Made by a program: the position numbers and the translations under genes. Positions 44,401 through 55,567 of a stretch of 58,142 nucleotides of DNA are shown here, piece by piece. Numbering within the stretch: the stretch's first letter is position 1; every line of letters begins with the position of its first letter. The notes under the pieces were generated by a model. That model saw only the letters and a list, made by a program, of their open reading frames with translations, was not told the origin of the DNA and did not search any database. Origin of the DNA: Dinochytrium kinnereticum (Eukaryota > Chytridiomycota > Chytridiomycetes > Chytridiales > Chytridiaceae); NCBI GenBank assembly GCA_027604005.1, contig JADGJT010000120.1, positions 1-58,142 on the forward strand, in the 5' to 3' direction.

Positions 44401-46140
44401 AAAGATTCAAGTAGCGAACTTAGCCGGAAATGATAAGTAAGGATGATACATGTATTTTTGGTTATTAACATTGCTTTAGGATCTCGTTTGAGAACCGTGT
44501 CAAATTCACAGAGGAACACATGGACGATGTTTTTGATTCTGCAGATAAGCCGCTTGATGTGAGTGATTCTTTTTTGCTTTGCGATTGAATATCTTTCTGA
44601 TGTTGATCATTAGGGTCGCCGATGGTGGTTGAAGGCTGATGACCCATGGCAGCTCCTAGCTACTTGTTTCGAACTCGCGGATGCGATGCGATCCCCTAAC
44701 CCCACCGAATTCTTGTCTCGGATGCCCGTCCATCAGGATGGAACCTGCAATGGACTACAGCATTATGCAGCCCTTGGAGGCGATGTCCTAGGGGCGCTGC
44801 AAGTTAATCTTCTTCCTACCGAAAAGCCCTCTGATATCTATACTGCCGTTGCGGACCGTGTCGCCCGTCGGATCGATGAGGATTCCTTAAAGGGTTGCCC
44901 TATCAGTTTGAAAATGAAGGGGAGAATTAATCGAAAGTTGGTGAAGCAGACGGTTATGACGAATACCTATGGTGTGACCTTCGTTGGCGCCAGGAAGCAG
45001 GTGACTTCACGTATGAGAGAACAGCCTGAACTATACCCCTTCAGCGACGATGAAATCCGAGAGTATTCACTACACATCACACGTTTGATCTTCAATGGGC
45101 TTGGGGAGCTTTTCACTGGTGCTCGAGCGTTGCAAACATGGCTGAACGTTACTGCACGCATGATTGCCAAAAGTGTACCAGCTGATGCTATTTCTCAAGA
45201 AGCTCTTAGCGATGCTGCCTTTCTGTCGAAGCTGGGGTGCCTTCCTCGACCCATCACCATTGCAAAGATTGAGGCTGATGCAGTCCCCGTCTTAGATGAT
45301 CCTTTGCATTCCGATGGGCCGCAGAACCCGTCTTTACTGGATGCTGCGCTTACGGATTCCGCAGCTCACGATGTAACCGTCGAGGACAATATCTTCTCGG
45401 GTGCAAGCGTTAAGCCTGAGGCTGGTCCTCCTGTTGAACGTGCTGCTAAGTCCAAGGCCAAGAAAAGGGAAAAGGTTGACCGCATGACGACTGTCATTTG
45501 GACGACGGCCTTGGGCCTACCAATCGTTCAGCCTTATCGTGACTACAAGCTAAAGCAGGTTTGTTTTTTGACATGTTTTTACGCAGTGATGACGACTAAC
45601 GCGATTTTCTAGGTCTCTACTCTCATCCAAACATGCACGATAGTTGATAGGAGTCAACCCTCTCCCGTAAACCCCATGAAGCAATCTAGCGCCTTCCCTC
45701 CAAACTTTATCCACTCTCTCGATGCGACCCACATGATGCTCTCCGCGATAGCATGTCAACGTGCTGGCATCGAGTTTGCCTCCGTTCACGATTCCTATTG
45801 GACCCACGCTTGCGATGTGAAGTCAATGTCCAGCATTCTTCGTGATGCATTTGTGAAGCTCCATACCCAGAACATTATGACGAAGCTACGTGACGAGTTC
45901 AGGGATCGTTATAAGGGACATAAGTATCCTGTGGAGGTAGATATTACCTCCCAAGAACATCTGATGGAGTGGAAGAAGCACCTTGAGGCTACCGGGAGGA
46001 AGTCGGGGGCAGTAGGTATCGGACCGCGGACGCAGAAGCGGAAGGTTTACACTTGGGTAGATCTAGAGATTCCTGAGCTACCGGAACGGGGGGACCTAGA
46101 TTTGGAGAAGGTGAAGGATAGTCCTTACTTCTTCCATTGA
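41449..46140 (+). CDS. RPO41: Mitochondrial RNA polymerase (T7-like, Rpo41/POLRMT)
   Basis: Transcribes the mitochondrial genome. The N-terminus [20 protein letters not shown] ... [18 protein letters not shown] is Arg-rich and looks like a presequence. A PPR-like N-terminal extension follows ([40 protein letters not shown]). The polymerase core begins at about [17 protein letters not shown] and includes [40 protein letters not shown] (first catalytic Asp), [20 protein letters not shown] (O-helix equivalent), [32 protein letters not shown] and [14 protein letters not shown] (second catalytic Asp), ending KDSPYFFH. Introns lie near 43194, 43408, 43541, 44166, 44438, 44560 and 45559. An insertion of about 80-100 residues precedes [10 protein letters not shown]. 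The protein is intact. Confidence 0.95.
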
Positions 46141-46675
46141 AGTGAATTATTGCCTGTGTTATTGTTGGCTTTTTATGTTTCTGTCTATTTTGTCGCTCTT
46201 GGTTGTTGTCCGTGGGATGTTTAAGGTTCGTGGACTGTTTTGGGCCACGCATATACTTGATGATGATGACGATGATGATGATGATGATGATGATAGGGCT
46301 CTCTCTTTGCATGCTTTCTCTTCGAACGTTCTTAATTTTAATTTTATTGCATTCGGCCTTTAATGAGCCGCGGTTTCTCCTTCCCTAATACCGTATTTTC
46401 TATGTTCTGTCTAACATCCTAATGACTGCGTTCCAGCTCTGTCCCCTGCGCGGTCCTGCGTATGGGCACAGATATCGGTGCAATGATTTATTTGGGGATG
46501 TCGGGCACAGAATGTCAAAAATGCGTTAACCCTCTTATCATTGGATCGGACAGCGGTGCCCACCACATAACCCTTACCATTTACAATGCTTTTGGGCATT
46601 GAAAAGACGAGGCAATAATAGATAATCCCTCAACAACTTGAACAAGCAATTCCTTCTATCAACAATTCTCCAACC
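46141..46675. other. Intergenic region with GAT microsatellite
   Basis: Contains the 3' UTR of RPO41 and promoter of the methyltransferase gene. The only notable feature is the GAT repeat at 46259-46294. No coding frame is supported. Confidence 0.6.
46259..46294 (+). repeat. (GAT)n microsatellite
   Basis: Twelve trinucleotide units, all GAT except one GAC, in the 3' flank of the mitochondrial RNA polymerase gene, outside the coding sequence. Confidence 0.85.
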
Positions 46676-47533
46676 ATGGCTTCTGGGCATCTTCAGAGCA
46701 CAAGCACGGACTCAACGGACTCATGGGGCAAGCACTCGGCCATCTATGACCGCAGGATCAGCGGCATGATGTCCGCGCACGCAAGGGATGCCCTCACCCT
46801 TGGAGGTATCGACTCTGAACTCACCCTCGCCACCAAAATCGACCTTCTCGACATCGGATGTGGCACTGGCGCACTCACCTTCGAGGCTGTGCGTGCGGGA
46901 TGTACCGTCACCGCCACTGATCTGTCCCAGGGCATGCTCGAGACGTTGTCAGCCAAGGCCATAGAGTTGGGGATGTCCATCACCACCCAAGCTGAGGATG
47001 GTCAGAAACTGGCGTGCTTTGGCGATGAGCAGTACGATGTCGTCGCGTCGTCTTTTGGAATCTTTATGTTCCCGGACCGTCTTTTGGCATGGAAGAACGT
47101 CATGAGGGTGCTTCGAAACAATGGGACGTTGATTGTTACGAGCTGGCTTCATGGAGCTGGGCTCATGGCGCTTAACACCCATATGTGCACCGTCTTTGAC
47201 TTTCCGTTGCCTAGCATCCTCGATCCTGCAAAGAACATGACGCTTACAAAGCAGGGTTTCAAGAAAGAGGTTGAGGAGAACGGGTTCAAGAATGTCAAGA
47301 TATATGAAGTTAGTCACGAAGTTTCCTTTGCAAAAGGGCAGCACTTGATGGATGTCTACATGCAGAATCCCGCTTTTGGGTCGATAAAGACTGCTGTTGG
47401 AGGGGAAAAGCTTCAACAGGTTATTGTTGAGTGGTTTGCAAAGGAGAAGGGGTTTTCGAGTGATCAAGGCGAGTTTCTACAGTCTCCTGTTCATCTCACC
47501 ACTACTTCGCTTATTTGCATCGCAAGGAAGTGA
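46676..47533 (+). CDS. SAM-dependent class I methyltransferase (UbiE/COQ5-like fold)
   Basis: Single exon, 285 residues. Motif I is LLDIGCGTGALTFEA, motif II CTVTATDLSQGMLETLSAKA, motif III region QYDVVASSFGIFMFPDRLLA, and then RVLRNNGTLIVTSW. The N-terminal SWGKHSAIYDRRISGM is typical of small-molecule methyltransferases of this fold. The substrate is unknown; similar fungal proteins are annotated only by fold. It is not obviously COQ5, which has additional conserved motifs. There is no targeting sequence. Start ATG 46676 follows an A-rich leader; a poly(A) signal lies about 60 bp after the stop. Confidence 0.8.
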   Translation: MASGHLQSTSTDSTDSWGKHSAIYDRRISGMMSAHARDALTLGGIDSELTLATKIDLLDIGCGTGALTFEAVRAGCTVTATDLSQGMLETLSAKAIELGMSITTQAEDGQKLACFGDEQYDVVASSFGIFMFPDRLLAWKNVMRVLRNNGTLIVTSWLHGAGLMALNTHMCTVFDFPLPSILDPAKNMTLTKQGFKKEVEENGFKNVKIYEVSHEVSFAKGQHLMDVYMQNPAFGSIKTAVGGEKLQQVIVEWFAKEKGFSSDQGEFLQSPVHLTTTSLICIARK

Positions 47534-47592
47534 GAGTTGCCAGAGTCATCACTGGCATCAAAAACATATCAAATAATGCATCGTTTTCAGTC

Positions 47593-47600
47593 AATAAATA
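47593..47600 (+). terminator. Likely polyadenylation signal (AATAAATA)
   Basis: AATAAATA lies about 60 bp after the stop codon of the methyltransferase gene on the same strand, in an AT-rich stretch, at a position suitable for a cleavage/polyadenylation signal. Confidence 0.4.
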
Positions 47601-47757
47601 ATAACCTGCTGGCGTTGAGCAGCTCAAATCCTGTTTCTGCGTATATGGCTTTGTTTCGTTGGAGGTTCCAAGAAAAGTGCATATTTACTTTGACTATATG
47701 GTGTTTTTATCATTTGGAATTAGTTTCAAGAATTTGAGACGGTGAAGGTAGCATGCG

Positions 47758-48578
47758 ATGGCCTCATCCAACAGTCCCACCCACATCGAGGCAATGCTCA
47801 GGGAGAGGTCTAAGGAAATCCACGCCGCGCTGTTTAGGTATGCAAACGGATTATGGGCTTATGAAGGTGTATGAAGGTGGAGCAGTCTGGCCTGTCGTCG
47901 ACTCTATCGCGCTGGGCATCTGCTGTATGCGCCAATTACGGGAATGACTTGTAGCCCCGGCTCGTTGTTCCTTTTTTTCTTATATACTTTGAATGCCATC
48001 CCGGACTGTTGACCTAATCGACTCTTTCCCATATCGGACACAGCACCTCCCCACAGCACAAACGCCATACGATAGAAACTCATTACGCTCCACAAGCAAC
48101 GTTCAATGATCCCCTTGTCTCGGTGCAAGGACTCGCTCCTATCCTCTCCCAATTCATGTTCCTAACCGTCTTCCCCAAAATCACATCCCGTCTCAATCTC
48201 ATTCAATCCCACCACGACGACATCTCTGACACATACCTCATAACCCTGGACTCTCATATAACCTTCACGGTTATTCCCTACCTCCTCAGCATCCCTGTTC
48301 GATGCTTCACAAGGCTTAAATATGCGTGTTCGGATGACGACGAACCCGTTGGATTGAGGCATGGGGCGTGGATGGTGATTGCACATGAGGATGTTTGGAG
48401 CTTGAAAGATCTGATTGCCGATTTTCTTTACACCGGGTGGATTTATGAGACGGTTAGAAAGTGGAATGGGGCCGTCTCGTCGGCTGTTTTGGAGTGGGCA
48501 TTTAATCGATGGGACCCGGTTGGGCCAAGGAGAGTATCCGGGCCGAGCACAGGCCCGCGGAGGAGTGTATCGCATTGA
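47758..48578 (+). CDS. NTF2/SnoaL-like fold protein
   Basis: Two exons as read: 47758-47837 (MASSNSPTHIEAMLRERSKE) and 48044-48578, separated by a 206-nt intron with a branch-site-like CTAATC near its end. The joined protein continues HTIETHYAPQATFNDPLVSV QGLAPILSQFMFLTVFPKIT, the typical 'ETHYAP.ATFxDPL..V.G...I..QF' start of SnoaL/NTF2-like domains, then VWSLKDLIADFLYTGWIYET near the C-terminus. This fold binds small hydrophobic ligands or acts as an isomerase/hydratase; no specific activity can be assigned. The C-terminal end GPSTGPRRSVSH is basic. The frame around the first intron could be resolved differently, so the join is tentative. Confidence 0.65.
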
Positions 48579-48757
48579 GAAAGTGTTCGATATTTTTAAC
48601 TGCGATCTGCGATGCCATTTGAAAGTGGAAGAGAGCAAGATTATTTGCTGTTGTTATGTGGCTCAGTTTACAAGCATATCCGTCAAAAGAAAGCGTGCTT
48701 TGCTGAATTTATTGCAACTCACTTGTTTACTACTTAAAAAACTAATGCAGAACCGCC

Positions 48758-50561
48758 CTAAAACTTGAAGACGTCGTCCTTCGAGTATCTAAGGAATGGG
48801 TTAGAATGGGCCATTAATAATATTCAGAGCCGAATCTTTAGAAAAAAAACTAACCCAAGCTTCTTAAGTAGTCCGCCAACCTCTCCTTGGCTGTAGTCAG
48901 GAGCCTTGGTTCCAGAAACTGTATTCACGAAGAGCATAGGCATATCAGTAAAGAGCCCAAACGTCTCTTTTCGAGAAAATTTGATGGCTTACCGTGGCCC
49001 ATCATGGGGTTAGGACCGCAAACGAAAACCTGATTCATTACGTCAGAGCATGTTCAGAATTATAACAGGGTTACCTTTCCTTGACCGGGCTTAGGCAAGT
49101 GCGAAGTGAGCATACTTTCAGTGATGTATCCCTTGCCCTGGGTCCAGTTGGCAGGCGGCCTTAAAGAGAAAATAAATAAGAGGCAAGCCCACATAATCAA
49201 AGGAATAAAGGAAAAAGAACAGTGGATAAAAAAGGAACCATGGTCACTTACTTGTCAAGGGTGTAGTAGACCTTGAACTGTTCGGGGTGCTTCTTCGCGA
49301 GATCATCGAAGTAGGACTTCAAGACAATGTCTTCCTCGGCAATATTTCCAAATATAAGGGAAAGCTTGCAGTAAAAAGCAAAGAATGAGTCGCTTTCAAT
49401 TAATTAAAAATGTACTTACCTTGGTCTTATCATTGGGGTTAGAGAACACCCTTTGGATCACCTGCAGCATTGGGGTGATACCGGACCCTCCAGCGATCAA
49501 AGCAATGTGTTTGTCCTTGTTAGGGATGTATTCGTACTTCTTGATAGGCCCTTTTGAAATGGATAGCATGGAAAGAATAAGATTTCAAAACATAAAAACA
49601 GCCTCACCCTTCATTTCGAGAGTCTCCCCAGGCTTAAGGGAGTGAATATGGGTAGACATTGGTCCATCTATGTCAGATAAAGCAAATATTCAGTGTACAC
49701 ATATCAACGGCAACAATATCACATCATTTTGGCCGGCAAATGAAAAAAGACTGAAGTTGAAGGAAAAGGCGACTGAACAGGATTACAAACGAATAAATTA
49801 GCAACTCACTGGGATACTTCTTAACGATAAGGTCGAAGGTTCCAGTGTAGCCAGCGGCGGGATCCTCTACAGGGGTGTAGGCTCGGATAACCACATCAGG
49901 CTTTCCATCAGGCTTGACGCCGCTCACAAATTTGGTTACGACACATGAAGCCGTAGGAAGACCGAGTTCAGTGGCTTCTTCGGGGAGGGCGAACCTATAC
50001 ATTTTGATTGAATCGAGTGGACATGTTTACACCCATTTTGAATTAACTTTTACGATATAAAAAAAAAAAAAAGATATCTGTACCTAAAGGTGCTGGTGTT
50101 GTGGTTGATGGGAAGCACCTCCTTGAGCTTGAAAGGTAAAAACTCATCCGACTTAAGAGCTGGGGTCGGGTTCGACTCATATCGCTTCTTCATGATCAGC
50201 TCCCTCTTCTTCTCATTGTTTTGCTCGGTGTAGAGGGTAGCTATAAGAGTTATTAATACCCCATGCGGATAAGAAAAGAGGAAGCCCATGGCAGCACCAA
50301 ATCTAATTATAAAGGAAGAAGAAGTCTGAATCTACCTGCACCAACAGCCGCCGTCGGGATGGCGAGGACGAGCAGGATGGATCGCCAGTTTGCTGCGATT
50401 GAACATTTGTCAACGAGCTGCATGCAGGGCGGAGACGGACGATGTGACTTACAGGCTTTCTTTGGCGCAGGAGGAGGGGCCCCTGCGGCGTCGGCAAATG
50501 TCCTTCGAGCGGACACACAATGGACGACGGGGCCAGCGACGCGGGCAAAGGACCGGAACAT
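48758..50561 (-). CDS. MCR1: NADH-cytochrome b5 reductase, mitochondrial type
   Basis: FAD flavoprotein passing electrons from NADH to cytochrome b5 or similar acceptors. Exon 1 (from 50561) gives a presequence MFRSFARVAGPVVHCVSARR; exon 2 has a hydrophobic anchor (SILLVLAIPTAAVGA); then YESNPTPALKSDEFLPFKLK, a catalytic FAD-binding motif RAYTPVEDPA (R-x-Y-[ST]), GPIKKYEYIPN, the NADH-binding GGSGITPMLQVIQRVFS and CGPNPMMGHVSG, ending SKDDVFKF. About seven short introns. Layout and the presequence-plus-anchor N-terminus match Mcr1, which yeast distributes between the outer membrane and intermembrane space. The usual RPYTP is RAYTP here. Confidence 0.9.
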
Positions 50562-51865
50562 GGCTGTTGAATCAAGATTTCAAAGGCTGCAATTGTCAGG
50601 CATCGGGCAGTGACAGCAAATGGCAGCTGTTGAAATGGTGGAGGCAGACGATGAATGATATGCGAGCTGCGCATGGGCAGAGACAGCCCAACGCATCATG
50701 GGGAGACGCTGCTTCTTATGAATGCTGTTTATTGCAATGAACGTCTTCATCTTGCGCGTGTAGGCATCCCATCATCCACACTCCCGCCCCTGAGTGCGCT
50801 GAGGACATGCAGCCGAGTTGAGCTGTGTGCGTCAGGCGAGCTGTCTGCCTGCCTACTGATGCGACGGCAGCAGAGCGGTTGGATGGAGGGATGGAGGGAT
50901 GGATGCTGGCTCGAAATCCTCGTTTTTCACCTCTGCACAATCGAAATCTTTCAAACAAGTTTTTCTTTCCTGACTTTGACCAAGTGCAGAAAAGGTGAGC
51001 AACTGCAGGCCTTGCTGCCAGACAACCAGCCACTGCGCGGGAGTGTCCGCGACCTCTGCACACGCACTCATGCCCTTGGAGAGTGCGCCATCACCCCGGC
51101 TGGCTAATGCACCCGCCGCGCGCGCGTTGATTCTCAGCGGTTGGAAGGAGGGGCTTTGAACGAGGGATACCTGCTGACAGTGGAACGGGCGGCTGAGGAG
51201 AAGAGCCCCATACTCTATTTCCTCGCCCCACACTATGGAGCAGTGGATTTGATCTCTTACTTCATGGCATGCATGGACCGTTGGGACGAAGAAGGTTCCT
51301 TCAGGGTCCGCTCGCCATAGCATTGTGCCTGCACTCAGCTCAGCGGGCTTGGCAGAAGGAATGGGGGGAGAGAAGGGGGGCAGGCAGACGTTGGATCTGA
51401 AGTGCTCAATCGGCGTTTGCGTTTACTGGCCGTTGTCAGGCTGCAAGGTCTTCAGGGGCTGCTTGGGTACAAATTGTTGTTTGTGTCAGATGACACCCTC
51501 CATCATCAACCCTCCCCACCCCATCCCGCCTCCTCAGCGCCTGCTTCTCATTGGAGACGAGCGCGAAGCCTTCAATCGCTGCCATGCGCAGTAAGGGACA
51601 CCTGCTGCATGGAACCGAATACCCAATCCCTTAGCTGTTCCAGTTGATTTTTTGCCTCGGAAATTTAGACCTCTAACCAGATCCTTGTACAGGATAACAT
51701 CTGGATTGACCTGCCCTCCTCCTCTGGACGTGATTCTACCTGCAGTGATCACGCCAAATCAGCACAGAAACTCACTACCTCCCACACCCCAACACACGCG
51801 TCGCTCATCTCCATCGTGAGGGGCACCATAAACTCTCAAAGACACAAGCAAAAACAAAGTACCAA
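50562..51865. other. Long GC-rich intergenic region upstream of Def1/UBAP2L gene
   Basis: About 1.3 kb between divergent genes with no supported coding frame. It has a GGAG/GGATG tandem stretch (50881-50905), a GC-repeat (CCGCCGCGCGCGCG, about 51112-51125), CATGCATG-type sequences and CA-rich sequence ending in ACGCGT at about 51796, shortly before the start codon. It probably includes a promoter and long leader. Confidence 0.5.
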
Positions 51866-54800
51866 ATGGCATCGAGACACCAAGCCTCAAAGAGGGGCAC
51901 AGCTACACCATCCCTGGAACCATCCCACGACTCGATGGACAGAAGCACGACGGGGACATCTGTACTGGATGAGTCTGCATTGCAGGCCAAGAAACAATAT
52001 AAGGAGGAGCTGAAAGCGCTGACAGACATGTTTGGCAACGATTGGTCTGAGGCTGATTTGATTGCCACCTTAGAAGAAACAAGGGGGGATGTTCAGAGTG
52101 CTGCGACTAGGATTGTTGAAGGTGAATTTCGTTTTCGCCATGGGACAGGCGCTGTTTTTTTTCTTGGATGAAACCGAGGGGAAACCAGTCGCTCCAAACT
52201 ACTGCATATTTAGATTACCTTCAATTTTCGTTGAATTTTTTTTTCTGGTGAAAGTATTCCTAAGCTGCGTTTAACTTTTGTTTATTTTATTTAGGCACTG
52301 CTGTTCGATGGGGTGAGGTCAAAAAGACTAAGAAGGTACCTAAAAAGGATGTGGACGTCGCGGCCATTCCCTCAGCTCGCGAGCCCAGGTCAGGTCCTCG
52401 CCCTGTCACCCCTAATGAGTTGAACGCACGCCCTCCCAGAGGTATGTTTCGTTTAGACTTTTCCAATTGAGGGTTCTCAGTAAAAAAGAAGGAAAAGACC
52501 TCATTTCAATGCTGACTTCTAAACCTTTGGATATTAGGGGCTCCTACAACTCGTGGAGGCCGTGGAGGAGGTCGTGGTGGCGGCCGCGGTGGACGTGGAG
52601 GCCCTCAATACCCTCGCCCGCCGAGGGCCCAGAACGGTTACGCTGCCGCTATCAATGGTCAGGCGGAACCATCAGAGTCGACGGAAGGACAAGATTCGTC
52701 AGCACCCGCCGCGTGGGGCTCTGGAGAGCCTGCAGCGGATGAGTGGGGAGGTGTCCCGTCAGATGCGCCGGCGGAGCCTAAGCCAGCTGCGGAGAAGTCT
52801 GTGAACTGGAGCGAGGCGGTTGGTGGTAAAGTCGCGGCCCCCAAGAGCAAGCCGGCACCTGCAGCATCTCATGCCGCACCTGCCCCTGCTGGAGGTCAGG
52901 CTAGACAGCAGGCGCCTCCTAAGACTGCGGCCGCTTCCGCCCCAGCAAAGCCCGCGACTGCTCCCGCTCCTGCCAAGCCTTCCTGGGCACAGTTGGTGAA
53001 AGGGTTTGTGCTTTCTCTCTGTTTTTTTGTTCATATTCTTCATCCTAGCTTATGAAACTTTATTTAGCCCCGAACCTGCACCTCCCCCGCCCGCACCCGT
53101 TGAAACCCCGAAGCCCGCACCTGGACCACGCCAATCACCTAAGAAGGACCTTGCCCCCCAGACTCCAGAGAGGAAAGCATCCCGTTCTCCGAGCCCCGCT
53201 AAGGAACCGGCCACCGTCGCAAGCGTGACAGAAGGAGTCGCATCTGTAAATCTTAACAACCAAACCTCGGCTCCCTCTTCCCAGCCCAAGACAAGGTCTG
53301 CCTCTCGGTCTCCTGCTCGGTCCGTTAGCCCTTCCAAACCCGCTCAACCGTCCCCCGCCGCCGCCGTCCCTGCCGCCGCTCCCAGTACTACGACTACGAT
53401 ACCTACTGCTGCCCCTACCGCCACACAACCTAAGCCCGCCGCCGCCGCCGCCCCGCCCATGCAATCCCCCGTCAAGGCCCCTCAACCCGCTCAACAGCAG
53501 ACCCCGCAACAAGCTAAGCCCGTCAACCCCGCCCCTTCCGCCTCGAGCTCTCCGGCTCCCCTCGCTGCTGGTGCTCCTCCAGGGCTGTCGAAGCAAGCCC
53601 CACCCGCCGCCGCGGCCACTGCCCCTGCTCGCGCGCCTGTCCCGAGGAAGCAACTTAAGCAGGATGCCGCTGTCGTGATGCCCTCTGGAGCTATTTCTGC
53701 TGCTGCCTCTGTCAGATTTGGCCACTTTGGTGCCTCTCAGGAGGAGGAGGCTACCTCTGCTCCTGCTCCTGCCCCTACTGCGGTTGCTTCCGCTCAAGCT
53801 GCTGCTCCTGCTGTTCAGAAGCCCCAGCAGTCCCAGCCAGCCGCCGTTAACTTGCAGCAGCCGGTTCAGCAGCAACAACCTGTCCAGCAGCAGACCCCTC
53901 AGGCTCAGGCTATTGGTGGTGTTCGGTATGTATAAATTTGTGGTTTGGGTGGCTCTCTACTGTTCCGTCTTCTAACCGTCGGAATTTTTTTGCTTCTGAT
54001 TGAAATAGTAGCCAGACTGGTGCCCAGCGCGACATTCAGTCACAGCAGGGTCAGTCGCAGTACCAGCAGCAGCCTGCCTACGGGCAGGGATACCAGCAGC
54101 AGGCTGCCGCCAATGTTGGTATGGCTCCTATTTCGAGTGCCCCTGGCCAGCCTGCTAACCCCAGGCTCCCAGCTGTTGCTCCTTTGGTTCCTCAGATGGC
54201 ACCCGTCCCTCTTCAGGTTAGAATACGTGGAGATGAATCTTTTCTTTTTCGCCGTGTTAATCTTAATATTTTGTTTTCTCAATTTAGCCTCAGCTTGGTG
54301 CTTCCGGCTTTGGGATGGGCCACATGGGCTCGTTACCTACTGATTACAACAACCTGTACGGAAACGACCAGCAGCGTATGATGGTTAGTTTTTATAGACC
54401 CTTTCTAGCATGTGAAGTTTTACTAACATCTCTGTATAGGGCTACTACAACGACCCTAGCCAATACGGCCAAGCCTCTGTTAACCAGAAATACGGCAACC
54501 AAGGCGTCGATCTCCAGCCTACTCCTACCGGCCCCGGTCAGACCTCCCCTCAGCAGAGCGTCCAGGCTCAGCAGGCTCAGGCCGCTGCTGCCGCCGCTCA
54601 GCAGCAGCAGTACCCGATGGCTCCCTACGGCTTCTACCCCTACTACATGCCTAACCAGTACCAGAACGTTGGATACTCATCTGGATACCAGCAGCAGCCG
54701 TTTGTGAACAAGTCCATGTACCCTGCCGCTGCTTACCCCTCTGGTCCTACCCAGCAGGGTGGCGGTGGAAAGCAGGGCGGAAATCTTGGTGGAGCTGGCG

Positions 54801-55567
54801 TAGGCGGTGGATACAACTCGTACAGCGCTGGTCAACCCCACCTTTACCACCAGGCAATGTCCTACGATGACCTTGGTTCTGGCCTTTCAGGTGGTGCCGG
54901 TGGTGTTGGTATGGGTATTGCTGGTGGTGCTGGCGGTATCTCGCAGCAGCAGGAGTATGGAAAGCCTTCAGGTGGTGGTAGTATGTATGGCGTTCCCCAG
55001 CAGCAAGCGTTTGGTGTTGGCGGGTTTGGCCTTTCGTCTCAGGGTGGTGCTCCTCAACAGGGTGGTCAAGGTGGTCAGGGTGGCCAGGGAGGCCAGGGCG
55101 GTCAGGGACTTGGTAAACAGGGTGGCGGCGGTCAGGGCGTTCAGAACCGCGGACCGCGTGGCTACGATAAGTACAACCAAGGCGGTCAAGGATCGCTCTC
55201 CCAGCAGCAGCAGCAAGGCGGCCAACAGAGCCAGCAGCAAGGTCAGCAGGGAGGCGCTCAGGGAGCCTCTCAGCAGGGTCAGCAGCAGCCTGCGACTGCC
55301 ACTGGAGGGCTTCAGGGACAGCAGGGAGGCGCCGGAGCTGCGGCTCCTGGAGCTCAGGCTGGTGTGGCTGGCGCTGGGAACAATGCTGCGAACGTTGCTC
55401 CTGGGGGTGGCATGGCCTCTTCTTACTATAACCAGCATCACCTTGCTGGATTTAACCCTCAGTATCAGGGATACCCGCAGCAGCATATGGTGCAGCCGAG
55501 TTACCAGGGTGGAGGGTACGGAAGGCAGGGTGGGCAGGCGCAGTACTGGGGTGGAGGTCAGAACTAA
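51866..55567 (+). CDS. Def1/UBAP2L-type UBA/CUE protein with RGG and Q-rich tails
   Basis: Residues about 30-75 form a UBA/CUE-like ubiquitin-binding domain (YKEELKALTDMFGNDWSEAD; LIATLEETRGDVQSAATRIV), followed by TAVRWGEVKKTKK. An RGG/Gly block (GGRGGGRGGGRGGRGG) comes next, then Ala/Pro-rich sequence, SVNWSEAVGGK, and a very long Gln/Ala/Pro/Gly-rich C-terminus with prion-like composition. Introns lie near 52121, 52440, 53003, 53928, 54212, 54383. This layout matches yeast Def1, needed for ubiquitination and removal of stalled RNA polymerase II, and its animal counterparts UBAP2/UBAP2L. Role here is inferred. The final exon spans most of the Q-rich region and ends SYQGGG-GRQGGQAQYWGG. Confidence 0.8.

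Noticed and set aside
50562..51865. Several 70-150 codon frames on both strands considered as genes
   Set aside because: Overlapping frames in GC-rich sequence with no family motif, splice consistency or low-complexity pattern seen in the real genes.
53135..53878. 247-codon open frame on the minus strand
   Set aside because: Antisense to the Ala/Pro/Gln-rich exon of the Def1-like gene; composition (Gly/Ser/Arg) is what the complement of GCC/CCC-rich codons gives.
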